Assembly: GCF_005405005.1 (NCBI RefSeq) | Contig: NZ_BJDH01000005.1 | Location: 186,001 to 250,000 of the forward strand | Reading direction: 5' to 3' | Source of the DNA: Lactiplantibacillus daoliensis | GTDB taxonomy: Bacteria; Bacillota; Bacilli; Lactobacillales; Lactobacillaceae | Length of the DNA stretch: 64,000 bases | Part shown: in pieces, positions 17,669 to 25,711 of the stretch | Layout: each line of letters starts with the position of its first letter | Numbering within the stretch: position 1 is the stretch's first letter | Translations under genes and position numbers: made by a program | Notes under the pieces: generated by a model | Databases searched by the model: none | What the model was told of the DNA's origin: nothing | The model's input: the letters and a program-made list of their open reading frames with translations, nothing else

Positions 17669-18427
17669 ATGAAACCATTTTTAGCACAATTAAAGTTCGA
17701 TGGTCGGCGGCTGATTTTACGGAATTTTTCATTTCAATTTTTCTCAATCTTAATGCCCGCCGGTTTCTACTTACTATTTACCAAAGTGATGGTGTCAGGC
17801 ACGGTCCCAGTGAGTTTTAGTTTGCAGTATATGGCAAGCATGATTGTTTATAGTGGCACGATTAACGCGTTATTCGGGATTGCCTTAATCTTAATGCATG
17901 ATCGTGAAAAAGGGCTACTCCAATGGTATCAACTGACGCCATTGGGAGTGCAACCGTACTATTTGTCGGTGGGATTCTGGAGCATGGTGATGAATGGTAT
18001 TGCAATCGTGGTGTTAGGAATGCTCGCAGTCGTTGTCAACCATGTCAGCTTAACGCTTGGACAATGGTTAGCGGTGGCAGGGGTAGCGTTAATTGGTCAA
18101 ATTCCAACGTTGTTGATGGGTGTCGCAATTTCATTTCTCAACCGGCCAGAAACGTTAAGTATCGTTAGTAACCTCATTACATTTCCGATGGCGATTGTTA
18201 GCGGGCTATGGTGGCCGATGTCAATGCTACCAAGTTGGCTACAACCAATCGGTAAGTTAATGCCAACTTATTTTGTAAACAATTGGTTGGGTGCGGTGGC
18301 GACTCATGCTACACTTAAAACAACTAACATAATTGGCGTGAGCGCTTGGATCGGGGTCTTGTTAGTGCTCGTGATTTTGGAAACCCGCCAATTACTTAAA
18401 CGGGGTGATGGGGTTGTCAAAGCCTAG
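17669..18427 (+). CDS. ABC-2 type transporter permease
   Basis: 252 aa with six hydrophobic segments. After a cytosolic amphipathic start it shows segments near residues 24-45, 53-75, 100-125, 133-155, 165-185 and 220-240. Between them lies NRPETLSIVSNLITFPMAIVSGLWWPM, in which the G-x-W-P motif is common in ABC-2 permeases. Start GTTATG is two bases after the ATPase stop, with GGAGG at the ATPase C-terminus. The end overlaps the kinase start by 20 bases, so all four genes are tightly coupled. Confidence 0.9.
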   Translation: MKPFLAQLKFDGRRLILRNFSFQFFSILMPAGFYLLFTKVMVSGTVPVSFSLQYMASMIVYSGTINALFGIALILMHDREKGLLQWYQLTPLGVQPYYLSVGFWSMVMNGIAIVVLGMLAVVVNHVSLTLGQWLAVAGVALIGQIPTLLMGVAISFLNRPETLSIVSNLITFPMAIVSGLWWPMSMLPSWLQPIGKLMPTYFVNNWLGAVATHATLKTTNIIGVSAWIGVLLVLVILETRQLLKRGDGVVKA

Positions 18428-19517
18428 GTGGCTGGTTCGCGTTAAGAATCTTGAATGGAATAGTTATATTTGGCTTGGTTATTTGCCCTATTCAGTCGCT
18501 ATTTATTTACCGGCCAAAACGATCCAAGCCTGGTTTTGGCTGAGTTTATTGGTCGTTTTCTTAATCCTGTATATTTTAGTTGTCGAAAAAGAGACTTGGC
18601 GACCGGTGACAATTCCGCTGGAGTTACTCATCACTGGGGCGTTCTCAGTTTTTGGGGGAAATAATTACTTGATTATTTTTCCAGGTTGGCAAGTTTCATT
18701 TATTTTGGCGCAACATCCTAAAAAGTATTTTTATTGGTTCTTGACAGCTTACTATGGGTTTATTTTAACTAGTGTGATTGAAGTCTATCAATCGAATCCT
18801 AGTTGGCATAACGTTGAAATTATGGGATTAGTGTTCCCACTCTTATCACCATTAATGGCCTACACGTTTTCTCGGTCGATTATTCGACAGCGGCAACTTC
18901 GTCAAACCAATCGGCGGTTGCAGTCGGTTGTCCAACGTGATGAACGTGAACGGATTGCGCGTGACTTGCACGATACACTTGGTCAAAGCTTTTCGATGAT
19001 TACGTTGAAAACAGAGCTGGCCAAGAAGTTGCTGATCAAAGTACCAGAGAAGGTTGGCCCTGAACTTGACGATATTGCACGGACCAGTCGGGAAAATTTA
19101 CAATTAGTCCGCTCGATTGTGAATGACTTGCACCAGAAGTCGATTAGTGAGGTTTTACTTGAGCAAAATCGGAATCTTTTGGCGGCCAATGTTTGGTTGG
19201 TGACTACTGGTGAAAAGCAAGCGATTCAGTGGCCGACAACGGTTCAAGGGGTGTTCGCAGCGACACTGGTCGAGGCACTGACCAATGTGATTCGGCATGC
19301 GCATGCCCATCAGGTCCAGTTGGACTTTAGTGAAACGAGCGCACAGTATCAAGTTGTGGTTCAAGATAATGGCCGAGGCGGTTCATTAGAACGTGCTGGT
19401 GCGAATGGCATCACAGGCATGCGAGCCCGTTTATTAGAGGCACATGGTACGTTTGAAATTAAACAAGCAGGTCGGGGAACCAGATTAGTTTTAACATTAC
19501 CTAAAGAGGAGGCGTAG
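18408..19517 (+). CDS. DesK-like sensor histidine kinase
   Basis: 369 aa. N-terminal membrane domain of five or so helices (residues about 15-165), then a HisKA_3 dimerisation helix with the phosphoacceptor His in RDERERIARDLHDTLGQ, then a HATPase domain with an N box (EALTNVIRHAHAH) and GANGITGMRARL. Sensors with this layout, DesK and LiaS among them, respond to membrane state. ATG 18408 overlaps the permease; GTG 18405 is one codon earlier. Regulator follows after two bases. Confidence 0.92.
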   Translation: MGLSKPRWLVRVKNLEWNSYIWLGYLPYSVAIYLPAKTIQAWFWLSLLVVFLILYILVVEKETWRPVTIPLELLITGAFSVFGGNNYLIIFPGWQVSFILAQHPKKYFYWFLTAYYGFILTSVIEVYQSNPSWHNVEIMGLVFPLLSPLMAYTFSRSIIRQRQLRQTNRRLQSVVQRDERERIARDLHDTLGQSFSMITLKTELAKKLLIKVPEKVGPELDDIARTSRENLQLVRSIVNDLHQKSISEVLLEQNRNLLAANVWLVTTGEKQAIQWPTTVQGVFAATLVEALTNVIRHAHAHQVQLDFSETSAQYQVVVQDNGRGGSLERAGANGITGMRARLLEAHGTFEIKQAGRGTRLVLTLPKEEA

Positions 19518-19519
19518 CA

Positions 19520-20128
19520 ATGATCACAACTTATTTGGCGGAAGATCAGAGTATGCTGAACTCTGCTTTGACACAGTTATTAAAGCTAGAAGACGATTTG
19601 CATGTCGTCGGTTCGGCAGGTGATGGGCAAACTGCATGGGACGAGTTGCAACAATTACAACCCCAAGTCGCAATTTTGGATATTGAAATGCCCGGTTTAT
19701 CTGGTTTGGACGTCGCCGACCGGATTCAAAATGGTTACCTCACGACCAAGGTCATTATTTTGACGACATTCGCGCAAAAGGCTTACTTTGATCGAGCAGT
19801 TAAGGCCCAGGTCGCGGGGTATTTGTTGAAGGATAGTCCAAGTGATGATCTAATTGCGGCGATTCGAAAAGTGATGCTTGGACAGACGCTTTATGCGCCG
19901 GAATTAGTAGTCAATATGTTATCTGCCGACCAAAATCCCTTAACGGAACGTGAATTGGCCGTGTTGAAAGTGGCTGATCAAGGCATGCCAACGAAGGCAA
20001 TCGCGAGTGAACTCTATTTATCTGCCGGTACGGTGCGTAATTATTTATCGGCAATATTTAGCAAACTTGGCGTGCATAATCGACTTGAGGCAATTAGTGT
20101 GGCTAAGCATAATAAATGGCTGAGCTAG
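19520..20128 (+). CDS. NarL/LuxR-type response regulator
   Basis: 202 aa. Receiver domain with acidic pocket ED near residue 8, phospho-acceptor Asp in VAILDIEMPGLSG (about 54), and Lys in LLKDSPSDDL. The LuxR helix-turn-helix at about 140-195 is LTERELAVLKVADQG, then SAGTVRNYLSAIFSKLG. It should activate or repress its own ABC operon. A decayed copy of its DNA-binding domain lies at 23692-23871. A bidirectional terminator follows. Confidence 0.94.
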   Translation: MITTYLAEDQSMLNSALTQLLKLEDDLHVVGSAGDGQTAWDELQQLQPQVAILDIEMPGLSGLDVADRIQNGYLTTKVIILTTFAQKAYFDRAVKAQVAGYLLKDSPSDDLIAAIRKVMLGQTLYAPELVVNMLSADQNPLTERELAVLKVADQGMPTKAIASELYLSAGTVRNYLSAIFSKLGVHNRLEAISVAKHNKWLS

Positions 20129-20157
20129 GGAATGTCATTTTTACTAGCTACTGATAC

Positions 20158-20205
20158 AAAAGCATCGACTTGAATTTTTTAAATTCCGAGTCGATGCTTT
20201 TTTAA
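20158..20205. terminator. Bidirectional terminator
   Basis: AAAAGCATCGACT pairs with AGTCGATGCTTTT; A and T runs on both sides suit the converging regulator (+) and RpiB-family gene (-). Confidence 0.88.
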
Positions 20206-20218
20206 TGGAAAAGTCTCG

Positions 20219-20857
20219 TTAATTACAAGTTGTCATGATTGTTTTTAGTTGTATCACTAGTTGTCTATCTTTGCCATTTTTGAAGATATAGTCGAAGACA
20301 TCATATTTTTGATAAATTGGCGCCATAAAGTCAGAATCAATTTGGTTAATTGTGTCGATTAGATTAGTGTGAGTCAACCGCGTAATATTTTGCAACATCA
20401 GTGCGTCATGTTCTTTACGTTCAGAAGCTGCCCGCGGATAGCCAGTATTCATTGGACCATCAAAGAGCTTTTCCAACGTAAATTTGAGATTTAATTCACC
20501 CGCCCAACCGAAGTTTAACCCAAGCGGTAGTGAGACACAGTTGCCGTGATTGATGCGGCCAAATAAGTAGGCATCACTAGGTGTGGGCAAATAACCACAA
20601 ATGACATTGGGCAAACTATTGCAGGCAATTGCCATTCCATTGCCGGAACTACAACCAGTAATGACATAGTCAACGGTTTTAGTATTGAGTAATAGGCCAA
20701 CTAATAGTGAGACTTGAACGTAGGATAACTTTGGATTGTGTTCAAAAACACCAAAGTTAATCACCTCATTCTCAGCTCCAGCAGCTTGTTGGGTAGCTTG
20801 GAACAACAAGTCGTTTTTGTTGAGCTGTGTGGTTGCCTGAATAACTGCAATTTTCAT
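20219..20857 (-). CDS. RpiB/LacA/LacB family sugar-phosphate isomerase
   Basis: 212 aa. Family of ribose-5-phosphate and galactose-6-phosphate isomerases. Seen: KIAVIQATTQ at the start, VDYVITGCSSGNGMAIACN with the nucleophile-region cysteine, then GRINHGNCVSLPLG. It is longer than RpiB (about 150 aa), with an extra C-terminal helical region that matches the DUF2075-free 'RpiB-like' proteins of lactobacilli. No sugar operon surrounds it, so the substrate is unclear. AGGAAGCG is the ribosome site on the minus strand. An imperfect palindrome lies just upstream. Confidence 0.85.
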   Translation of the reverse strand: MKIAVIQATTQLNKNDLLFQATQQAAGAENEVINFGVFEHNPKLSYVQVSLLVGLLLNTKTVDYVITGCSSGNGMAIACNSLPNVICGYLPTPSDAYLFGRINHGNCVSLPLGLNFGWAGELNLKFTLEKLFDGPMNTGYPRAASERKEHDALMLQNITRLTHTNLIDTINQIDSDFMAPIYQKYDVFDYIFKNGKDRQLVIQLKTIMTTCN

Positions 20858-20885
20858 AGATAACGCTTCCTTTTTGTCAAAGTAA

Positions 20886-20902
20886 TTGTAACGCTATCAC
20901 AA
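20886..20902 (-). promoter_or_regulatory. Imperfect palindrome upstream of the isomerase gene
   Basis: TTGTAACGCTATCACAA, 17 bases with TTGT/ACAA ends, sits about 30 bases before the start codon. It resembles a LacI-family operator and is one base short of a standard cre. Sugar control is inference. Confidence 0.35.
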
Positions 20903-20958
20903 TAATAATTGGTGAGCGACACCAAATATTTAAGCTGATTTTTTCGACATACTGTCAT

Positions 20959-21003
20959 AAAAAAACTGGTGTTAATGTGAAAACCATCAATACCAGTTTT
21001 TTT
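20959..21003 (-). terminator. Terminator of the YhgE-like gene
   Basis: AAAAAAACTGGT(G)TTAATG pairs with CATCAATACCAGTTTTTTT around a seven-base loop. A and T runs on both sides allow both directions. Confidence 0.8.
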
Positions 21004-21033
21004 GAATTAGGCCCGAAATACGATGATAAGCTT

Positions 21034-22734
21034 TTAGTTCTCATACGAGAAAGACGCTACTTTTTTCATATTTAACGAAAAAGTGATCAACATTAGCAGG
21101 TTAAAAATGAGAATCACGGTACCGAAAATAATTGTCTCGGATAGGATACTGTTGCCAATCGAAAGGGTACTTCTAAAAGCATTGATTGAAATACTCATTG
21201 GCAAGTAAGGGTGAATGACTTGGAAAAAGTGATTGGACAATTGAATAGGATAAGTCCCGGCTGAACCGCCTAATTGGATGATCATAAAGATAAGCATGAA
21301 CCAAGCACCGGTTTTTCCCATAATCAAATTGAAGAATGTTACGATGCTCCCAAAAGCCCACATAGTGAGGATAGTGAATAGCCACGTTTTAATGGGTTGT
21401 AACGGTGTGAGCTGGTTAATGAACAGTAACATTAAGAACATGATAGTCGCGGCCGCTAACGTAAACGTGAAGAAGAAAGGAATCTTTTCACCCCACCAAT
21501 CAAAAGCATTTTTGGGGCGGCGATGGGGTGTAAACATGTCATAAATAATATTAAAGGTAATACAACCGACAAATAAGGCCACGGACATCAGGTATGGTGT
21601 CATCCCGGTCCCATTATTTTTAACGTGCGTGGTGTCCGTGTGAGTAAGCTTGACTGGTGTGACGATACTATTTATCTGGTGAGGCGTGTTTTGACTAGTG
21701 GCGATTAGTTGATGGCCACCAGTTTTAAGCCCGGTGGCAATTTTAACATTGGCTTGGTGGATCAATCCGGTACTTTGAGCTAATTTAGTCGTATCTCCAG
21801 TCAGACTTGCAGCCCCCATACTTAACTTTGACATGTCTTGATTAAGAGACTGAATGGCCGTCAGATCTTGATTGTTACCAGTGATTGCTTGTTTGGCAAT
21901 TACTGTGTTGGCAGTCAGTAGTCTTTCAGCTTTTTGTGTCAAATCAGATTGTGTGGTGTCCGTGTTTGCAGACTTTTGAGTTAATGTTGTTAGTATTTGT
22001 GCAAGCTGCTGATTGTTTTGTGCGATTTGTTCGAGTCCAGTAATTAATTTCGACGTTCCACTGGATAATTGTGTGAGGCCATTTTGAAGCTTGGTTTCAC
22101 GGTTACTTAGCGTTTGATCTGCGGTTGCAAGTTGTGTTTCACTTGTGGCTGTTTGGGCTAAGCCGGTATTGGTTTGCGTTAGGGCTTGGTTGGCAGTGGT
22201 TAATTTCCGCCCGGTAGTTGCGAGTGTCTTGTTCATGACTTGCAAGTAAGCGGTGGTGAGCTGCTGGTTGACGGATTTTTGGACACTTTCAGCAATTGTT
22301 GTCGACATTTTCATTGCAATAAAACTGAGGCCTGCATTAGTGTGATAATTTAAGTCAATATTTTTAAAATGATGTTGCCCTAATTCGGTCGCTTGTTTGG
22401 AAAAACTTTTTGGAATTGTAATGACCATATAAAGTTTTCCATTTTTTAGGTCGTGATTAGCGCGGGGCTGACTGAGTGCTTGGAAATCGGCAGTATTAGT
22501 TTGAGTTAGGCGAGTCGTTAGTTTTTGACCGAGTGAATAGCTAGTCTGGTGCTTGACAACCGTTACGTCGTCGTTAATGATACCGACGGGTAGATGTTTC
22601 ACATTACTATAAGGATTCCATAACGAGGCGAGAAAGATGACTGCGTAAAAGGTTGGAATCAGTAAAATTCCGAGAATAATTCGTAACAGTCCTTTGGTAC
22701 GAAAAATGTATTTCCATTCATCTAAAAACATCAT
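21034..22734 (-). CDS. YhgE/Pip-like ABC-2 membrane protein
   Basis: 566 aa. One N-terminal membrane helix (LLRIILGILLIPTFYAVIFLA), then an extracellular domain of roughly 330 residues rich in Thr, Gln and Leu heptads (long coiled-coil-like helices), and five membrane helices in the C-terminal 190 residues. This is the layout of phage infection protein (Pip)/YhgE family members, some of which act as phage receptors and others in export of ESX-like or lipid cargo. It has no ATPase of its own. Start 22734 is preferred to 22746 because GGGGG lies five bases before it. It follows its TetR regulator on the same strand. Confidence 0.88.
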   Translation of the reverse strand: MMFLDEWKYIFRTKGLLRIILGILLIPTFYAVIFLASLWNPYSNVKHLPVGIINDDVTVVKHQTSYSLGQKLTTRLTQTNTADFQALSQPRANHDLKNGKLYMVITIPKSFSKQATELGQHHFKNIDLNYHTNAGLSFIAMKMSTTIAESVQKSVNQQLTTAYLQVMNKTLATTGRKLTTANQALTQTNTGLAQTATSETQLATADQTLSNRETKLQNGLTQLSSGTSKLITGLEQIAQNNQQLAQILTTLTQKSANTDTTQSDLTQKAERLLTANTVIAKQAITGNNQDLTAIQSLNQDMSKLSMGAASLTGDTTKLAQSTGLIHQANVKIATGLKTGGHQLIATSQNTPHQINSIVTPVKLTHTDTTHVKNNGTGMTPYLMSVALFVGCITFNIIYDMFTPHRRPKNAFDWWGEKIPFFFTFTLAAATIMFLMLLFINQLTPLQPIKTWLFTILTMWAFGSIVTFFNLIMGKTGAWFMLIFMIIQLGGSAGTYPIQLSNHFFQVIHPYLPMSISINAFRSTLSIGNSILSETIIFGTVILIFNLLMLITFSLNMKKVASFSYEN

Positions 22735-22754
22735 TGATGCCCCCATACTTTTAT

Positions 22755-22769
22755 AATGAACGATTCATT
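22755..22769 (-). promoter_or_regulatory. TetR operator, YhgE-side copy
   Basis: AATGAACGATTCATT, a palindrome with half-site ATGAA/TTCAT, located 21 bases before the YhgE-like start. It matches the operator at 23551-23569. Confidence 0.7.
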
Positions 22770-22832
22770 TGTCAGCCGACTTAAAGAAAAAACGGCACGT
22801 TGACCGTATTTTCAAAGGTTTAACTAGCCGTT

Positions 22833-23504
22833 TCAGGTATAACTAGTCGTTAGTTGCTGAATGACGCACTTTTCCATTTCTTGCTGATCATAATGATTAG
22901 TCTGATGGTCAAAGGAGTCGTATTGTTTGTGGGCAGACCACCAGAAAACTTGATCAATAATCAGCAGTGCGTCATTTTCTGGGTGGCTGAGATAACGGAC
23001 TTCACCGGAACTGACTAAAGCAGCTAATAATTGGGCAATGTCCGTGTATAGTTGTTGTCGATAGCGTTTATATAATTGTAATAGGGCTGGACTCATTTGT
23101 GGGTTACGTTCGAGAATTAAAAAGTAGGCACCGTATTCATGAAAATTAGTAAACAGATAGTCTAACATGGCCGAAAATCGTGCATCGGTTGGATAATCTT
23201 TTATCAGCGTGTGTAACTTGTCATTAGCCTGTTGGTAAATTTCAGCAGTGTGTGTGACTAGCTCATCATCGGAAAGTGGTGCCACGGGTAAAGCTTGTAC
23301 ATGATCGATGACTGTTGAGTCCAGGGTGGTGGCAAACACAAACTGTAGTAGATCGTCTTTACTGCGAAACAAACTGTATAGCGTTCCAACAGCTAGATTA
23401 GCGTGTGTGGCGATGTCGGTCATCTTAGTTTCAGCATAGCCCGGCACAATAAATAAAATCTTAGCGCTTGTGATAACGCGTATTAACTTTTCGTGTAAAT
23501 CCAT
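22833..23504 (-). CDS. TetR family transcriptional regulator
   Basis: 223 aa. N-terminal helix-turn-helix with GYAETKMTDIATHANLAVG then TLYSLFRSKDDLL (residues about 20-52) is characteristic. The C-terminal ligand domain is unassigned. It is encoded just upstream of, and on the same strand as, the YhgE-like gene, with about 98 bases between them. Two copies of one palindrome flank the gene, one before each reading frame, so it very likely represses both itself and the membrane protein. Confidence 0.9.
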   Translation of the reverse strand: MDLHEKLIRVITSAKILFIVPGYAETKMTDIATHANLAVGTLYSLFRSKDDLLQFVFATTLDSTVIDHVQALPVAPLSDDELVTHTAEIYQQANDKLHTLIKDYPTDARFSAMLDYLFTNFHEYGAYFLILERNPQMSPALLQLYKRYRQQLYTDIAQLLAALVSSGEVRYLSHPENDALLIIDQVFWWSAHKQYDSFDHQTNHYDQQEMEKCVIQQLTTSYT

Positions 23505-23550
23505 TCAATCGCCTCCATGGAATGAGGCGAGTATAGCATCGTTCAGTTTT

Positions 23551-23569
23551 AGAATGAATCATTCATTCT
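23551..23569 (-). promoter_or_regulatory. TetR operator upstream of its own gene
   Basis: AGAATGAAT-C-ATTCATTCT, a 19-base perfect palindrome, just upstream of a minus-strand TATACT -10 box. Autorepression is the likely role. Confidence 0.75.
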
Positions 23570-23632
23570 TGTTTTGACAGGTTTCCTAACAAATGATGTT
23601 GCGTATGAAGGACTATATTTTCTAATATTATT

Positions 23633-23683
23633 AAAAGTGCCAGTAAATTAAGTGAGGTGGTCACTTGATTTGCTGGTACTTTT
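23633..23683. repeat. Long 23-bp fold-back hairpin
   Basis: AAAAGTGCCAGTAAATTAAGTGA pairs over 23 positions (three of them wobble) with its 3' partner around the loop GGTGG; I give this as arms 23633-23655 and 23661-23683. The A and T ends make it a possible terminator in either direction. It directly precedes the response-regulator fossil. Confidence 0.7.
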
Positions 23684-23691
23684 AAAGCTTT

Positions 23692-23871
23692 CCACTAACG
23701 GAACGTGAACTATCCGCGTTGAAAGTGGCTGATCAAGGCCTGCCAACAAAGGCAATCGTGAGTGAATTCTATTTATCTGCCGGTACGGTGCGTAATTATT
23801 TATCGGCAATATTTAGCAAGCTTGGCGTCCATAATTGACTTGGGGCTAAACATAATAAGTGGCTGAGCTAG
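23692..23871 (+). pseudogene. Decayed copy of the response-regulator DNA-binding domain
   Basis: Homologous at the DNA level to 19938-20128, the 3' end of the intact NarL-type regulator. It reads LTERELSALKVADQG, then SAGTVRNYLSAIFSKLGVHN, hits an in-frame TGA where the parent has CGA, and after a 12-base deletion continues GAKHNKWLS and the same stop. No receiver domain is present. It is either the relic of a second two-component system that once served the YhgE-like operon or a partial duplication. Confidence 0.85.
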
Positions 23872-24021
23872 TGTTGTGAAGACGATTCTGGATTTGGATA
23901 CTAACCTTTTAAAACGTCAAATGAGTCAATAAATGCAAACGCTAATAACTAGAACATTACACTTGATTTATACACACTAAATATGTATCTTTAAAACAAG
24001 ACGACTATAGAGGTGATTTAG

Positions 24022-24215
24022 ATGCCGATGAAGCCCCGGCAAATCGTAAAATTGCTCAAAGAGAATGGCTTTATTGAAAAATCACAAAACGGATCTTCAC
24101 ATCTTAAAATGTTTAACCCGAGCACTAAAGTGACAGTTATGGTTCCCATTCATGCGAAGGAATTGGCAAAGGATTAGAAACGGCGATTTTACGAGCAGCA
24201 AATTTAGAAAATTGA
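24022..24215 (+). pseudogene. hicA: HicA family toxin, frameshifted near the C-terminus
   Basis: Reads MPMKPRQIVKLLKENGFIE, then SQNGSSHLKMFNP with the active-site His, then VPIHAKELAKD and an early TAG at 24175. One base earlier in phase, the sequence continues KGLETAILRAANLEN and stops at 24213, which is the expected HicA C-terminal helix. So a single base is missing in the GGCAAAGG run. HicA cleaves mRNA in toxin-antitoxin pairs. The 51-aa truncated product lacks the last helix and is probably inactive, unless slippage restores the frame. GAGGTGA is the ribosome site. hicB is 61 bases downstream and intact. Confidence 0.85.
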
Positions 24216-24276
24216 TTGTTTATTTGGCATCGAGAATGCTTTTCCTGACAATCATTTAAGTTCAAAGGGGCAAACT

Positions 24277-24660
24277 GTGAAAAAAGATATTGTTATTTAT
24301 CCGGCTATTTTTAGTCAAGATGGTGATTACATTTTTGCGCGTATTCCAGACCTAAAGGGTGGGTTTACTCAGGGAAATGATACCGTTGATGCTGTACAGA
24401 TGAGTGGAGACTTGATTGGAAACTTATTGGAAGATCAAACGGAGTATCCCCAAGCTACAGAGGTTGATCCGTCGTCCCTAGGCAGTGATGAAAAGTTGGT
24501 TTATATCACGACTGATTTAAGTGCTTTTCGCCAAGAATTTTCACGTACTGTTCGAAAAAATGTCACGATCCCAGAGTATCTAAATGATATGGCAAAAAAG
24601 CAGAAATTAAATGTTTCGAAGGTATTAACGGACGCATTAAAGACTAAATTTGGTGTTTAA
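24277..24660 (+). CDS. hicB: HicB family antitoxin
   Basis: 127 aa. Partial RNase H-like fold at the N-terminus (IVIYPAIFSQDGDYIFARIPDLKGGFTQG, in two blocks) with the conserved Pro-Asp-Leu loop, then a C-terminal DNA-binding segment, VTIPEYLNDMAKKQKLNVSKVLTDAL, of the ribbon-helix-helix type. It should neutralise HicA and repress the hicAB promoter. GTG start, with AAAGGGGC seven bases upstream. The antitoxin is intact while the toxin is frameshifted, the usual path of TA decay. Confidence 0.9.
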   Translation: MKKDIVIYPAIFSQDGDYIFARIPDLKGGFTQGNDTVDAVQMSGDLIGNLLEDQTEYPQATEVDPSSLGSDEKLVYITTDLSAFRQEFSRTVRKNVTIPEYLNDMAKKQKLNVSKVLTDALKTKFGV

Positions 24661-24712
24661 ATTGTTTACACAACTTAAAATGACTATTGAAATTAATTGC
24701 TAAAAATTATGT

Positions 24713-24760
24713 AAAATAAGCACAATCAGAAAACGGTAGATTTCTGATTGTGCTTATTTT
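24713..24760. terminator. Bidirectional terminator between hicB and the acetyltransferase gene
   Basis: Eighteen-base perfect inverted repeat AATAAGCACAATCAGAAA / TTTCTGATTGTGCTTATT around an eight-base loop, A- and T-rich at the ends. Confidence 0.9.
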
Positions 24761-24786
24761 ATTGAGACTGCTGTTAAATGGGTATT

Positions 24787-25185
24787 TTAGAATGGCCGTC
24801 GTCGTTGCAAGAAAGCATTATCAATGTGCTCAAATTCTAGCTTGGGATAATATGTCATAGCAGCGGGGGCTGCTAACAAAACTAAAGAAACATCTGGGCC
24901 AATTTCCACTTTAAGTTGTCGAACCAATTCGCGACCAATTCCTTGATGCTGATAGTCTTGAGCGACAGCCAAGTCAGATAGGTAACAGGCATAGCTGAAA
25001 TCCGTTAACGCCCTTGCGACGCCCACCAAGTGTTGGCCGTCCCAGGCAGTCCAGAGACAATCTGCCTGGTCCAACATCCGCTGTAAGCGGGGTAAATCGG
25101 TCGTTGGCCGATGGATGCCAGAATTAGTAAAGAGTACGGCTAATTGCGCTGCAGTTAATTGTTTTCGATTGGAGTAAGTAATCAT
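24787..25185 (-). CDS. GNAT family N-acetyltransferase
   Basis: 132 aa, one GNAT domain. Motif A is LSDLAVAQDYQHQGIGRELV with the acetyl-CoA pyrophosphate loop Q-x-x-G-I-G. The sequence HLVGVARALTD forms the preceding strand, and LLAAPAAMTYYPKLEFE the motif B region. The acceptor is unknown. It is convergent with hicB, and its upstream side faces the MFS fragment. Confidence 0.88.
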   Translation of the reverse strand: MITYSNRKQLTAAQLAVLFTNSGIHRPTTDLPRLQRMLDQADCLWTAWDGQHLVGVARALTDFSYACYLSDLAVAQDYQHQGIGRELVRQLKVEIGPDVSLVLLAAPAAMTYYPKLEFEHIDNAFLQRRRPF

Positions 25186-25381
25186 TTAAAAGGCCTTTTA
25201 TCATTTTATTTTAATCTTAATATAATGTATCATATCATAGTCATCTTCAATATGAATTACTTTATTGGAAACTTGTATCCAACAACGGTTGTTAAGTGAG
25301 GTGACCAACATTCTGAGGTTGACAACCGAACTATAATGACAGATTATGAGACTACGATTATAAAACAATTCACCCTAAAAA
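25186..25381. other. AT-rich spacer without a gene
   Basis: Nothing supportable. It contains a short palindrome AACAAC-G-GTTGTT near 25280 and promoter-like AT runs on both strands. Confidence 0.5.
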
Positions 25382-25671
25382 CTGATCTTTTCTATCATTA
25401 GTTTTAATCTGATTATGGGAATGGTGTTGGCAGTGTTCGATACGCCTGTACTAGTATGGATGACGGAACGAATTCCAAATGAGCTACAGGACGAGTTTTC
25501 AATATTATGAGAACGACAGTGCAAGTTTTGATGCCAATTGGGATCATCATTGCCAGTTGGTCGTTTGACCACGTGGCGGCCGGCAGTGTCTTTTTAGTGA
25601 GCGGCATCCTATTCGTGCTGATTGTGGTTTTGTATCCGCGATTCTTTAACTTATCGTTGAAAGGAGTTTAA
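25382..25671 (+). pseudogene. C-terminal fragment of an MFS efflux transporter, frameshifted
   Basis: Frame one reads SFNLIMGMVLAVFDTPVLVW, then MTERIPNELQDEFSIL and a TGA. From the adjacent frame it continues VFNIMRTTVQVLMPIGIIIA and ends PRFFNLSLKGV at TAA 25669. Joined, these give the last three or four membrane helices of a drug-efflux MFS protein, with the common IPNELQGRVFN loop spoiled at the frameshift. The 5' two thirds are missing. No start is present. A clear gene relic in this accessory zone. Confidence 0.8.
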
Positions 25672-25711
25672 GTATGTTGGGCGTTGTATAGCTAATAAGT
25701 AGGAGGCTCAT

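Noticed and set aside
20886-20902. Catabolite-responsive element (cre) before the isomerase gene
   Set aside because: It is one base short of the 14-base cre spacing, so I only list it as an imperfect palindrome.
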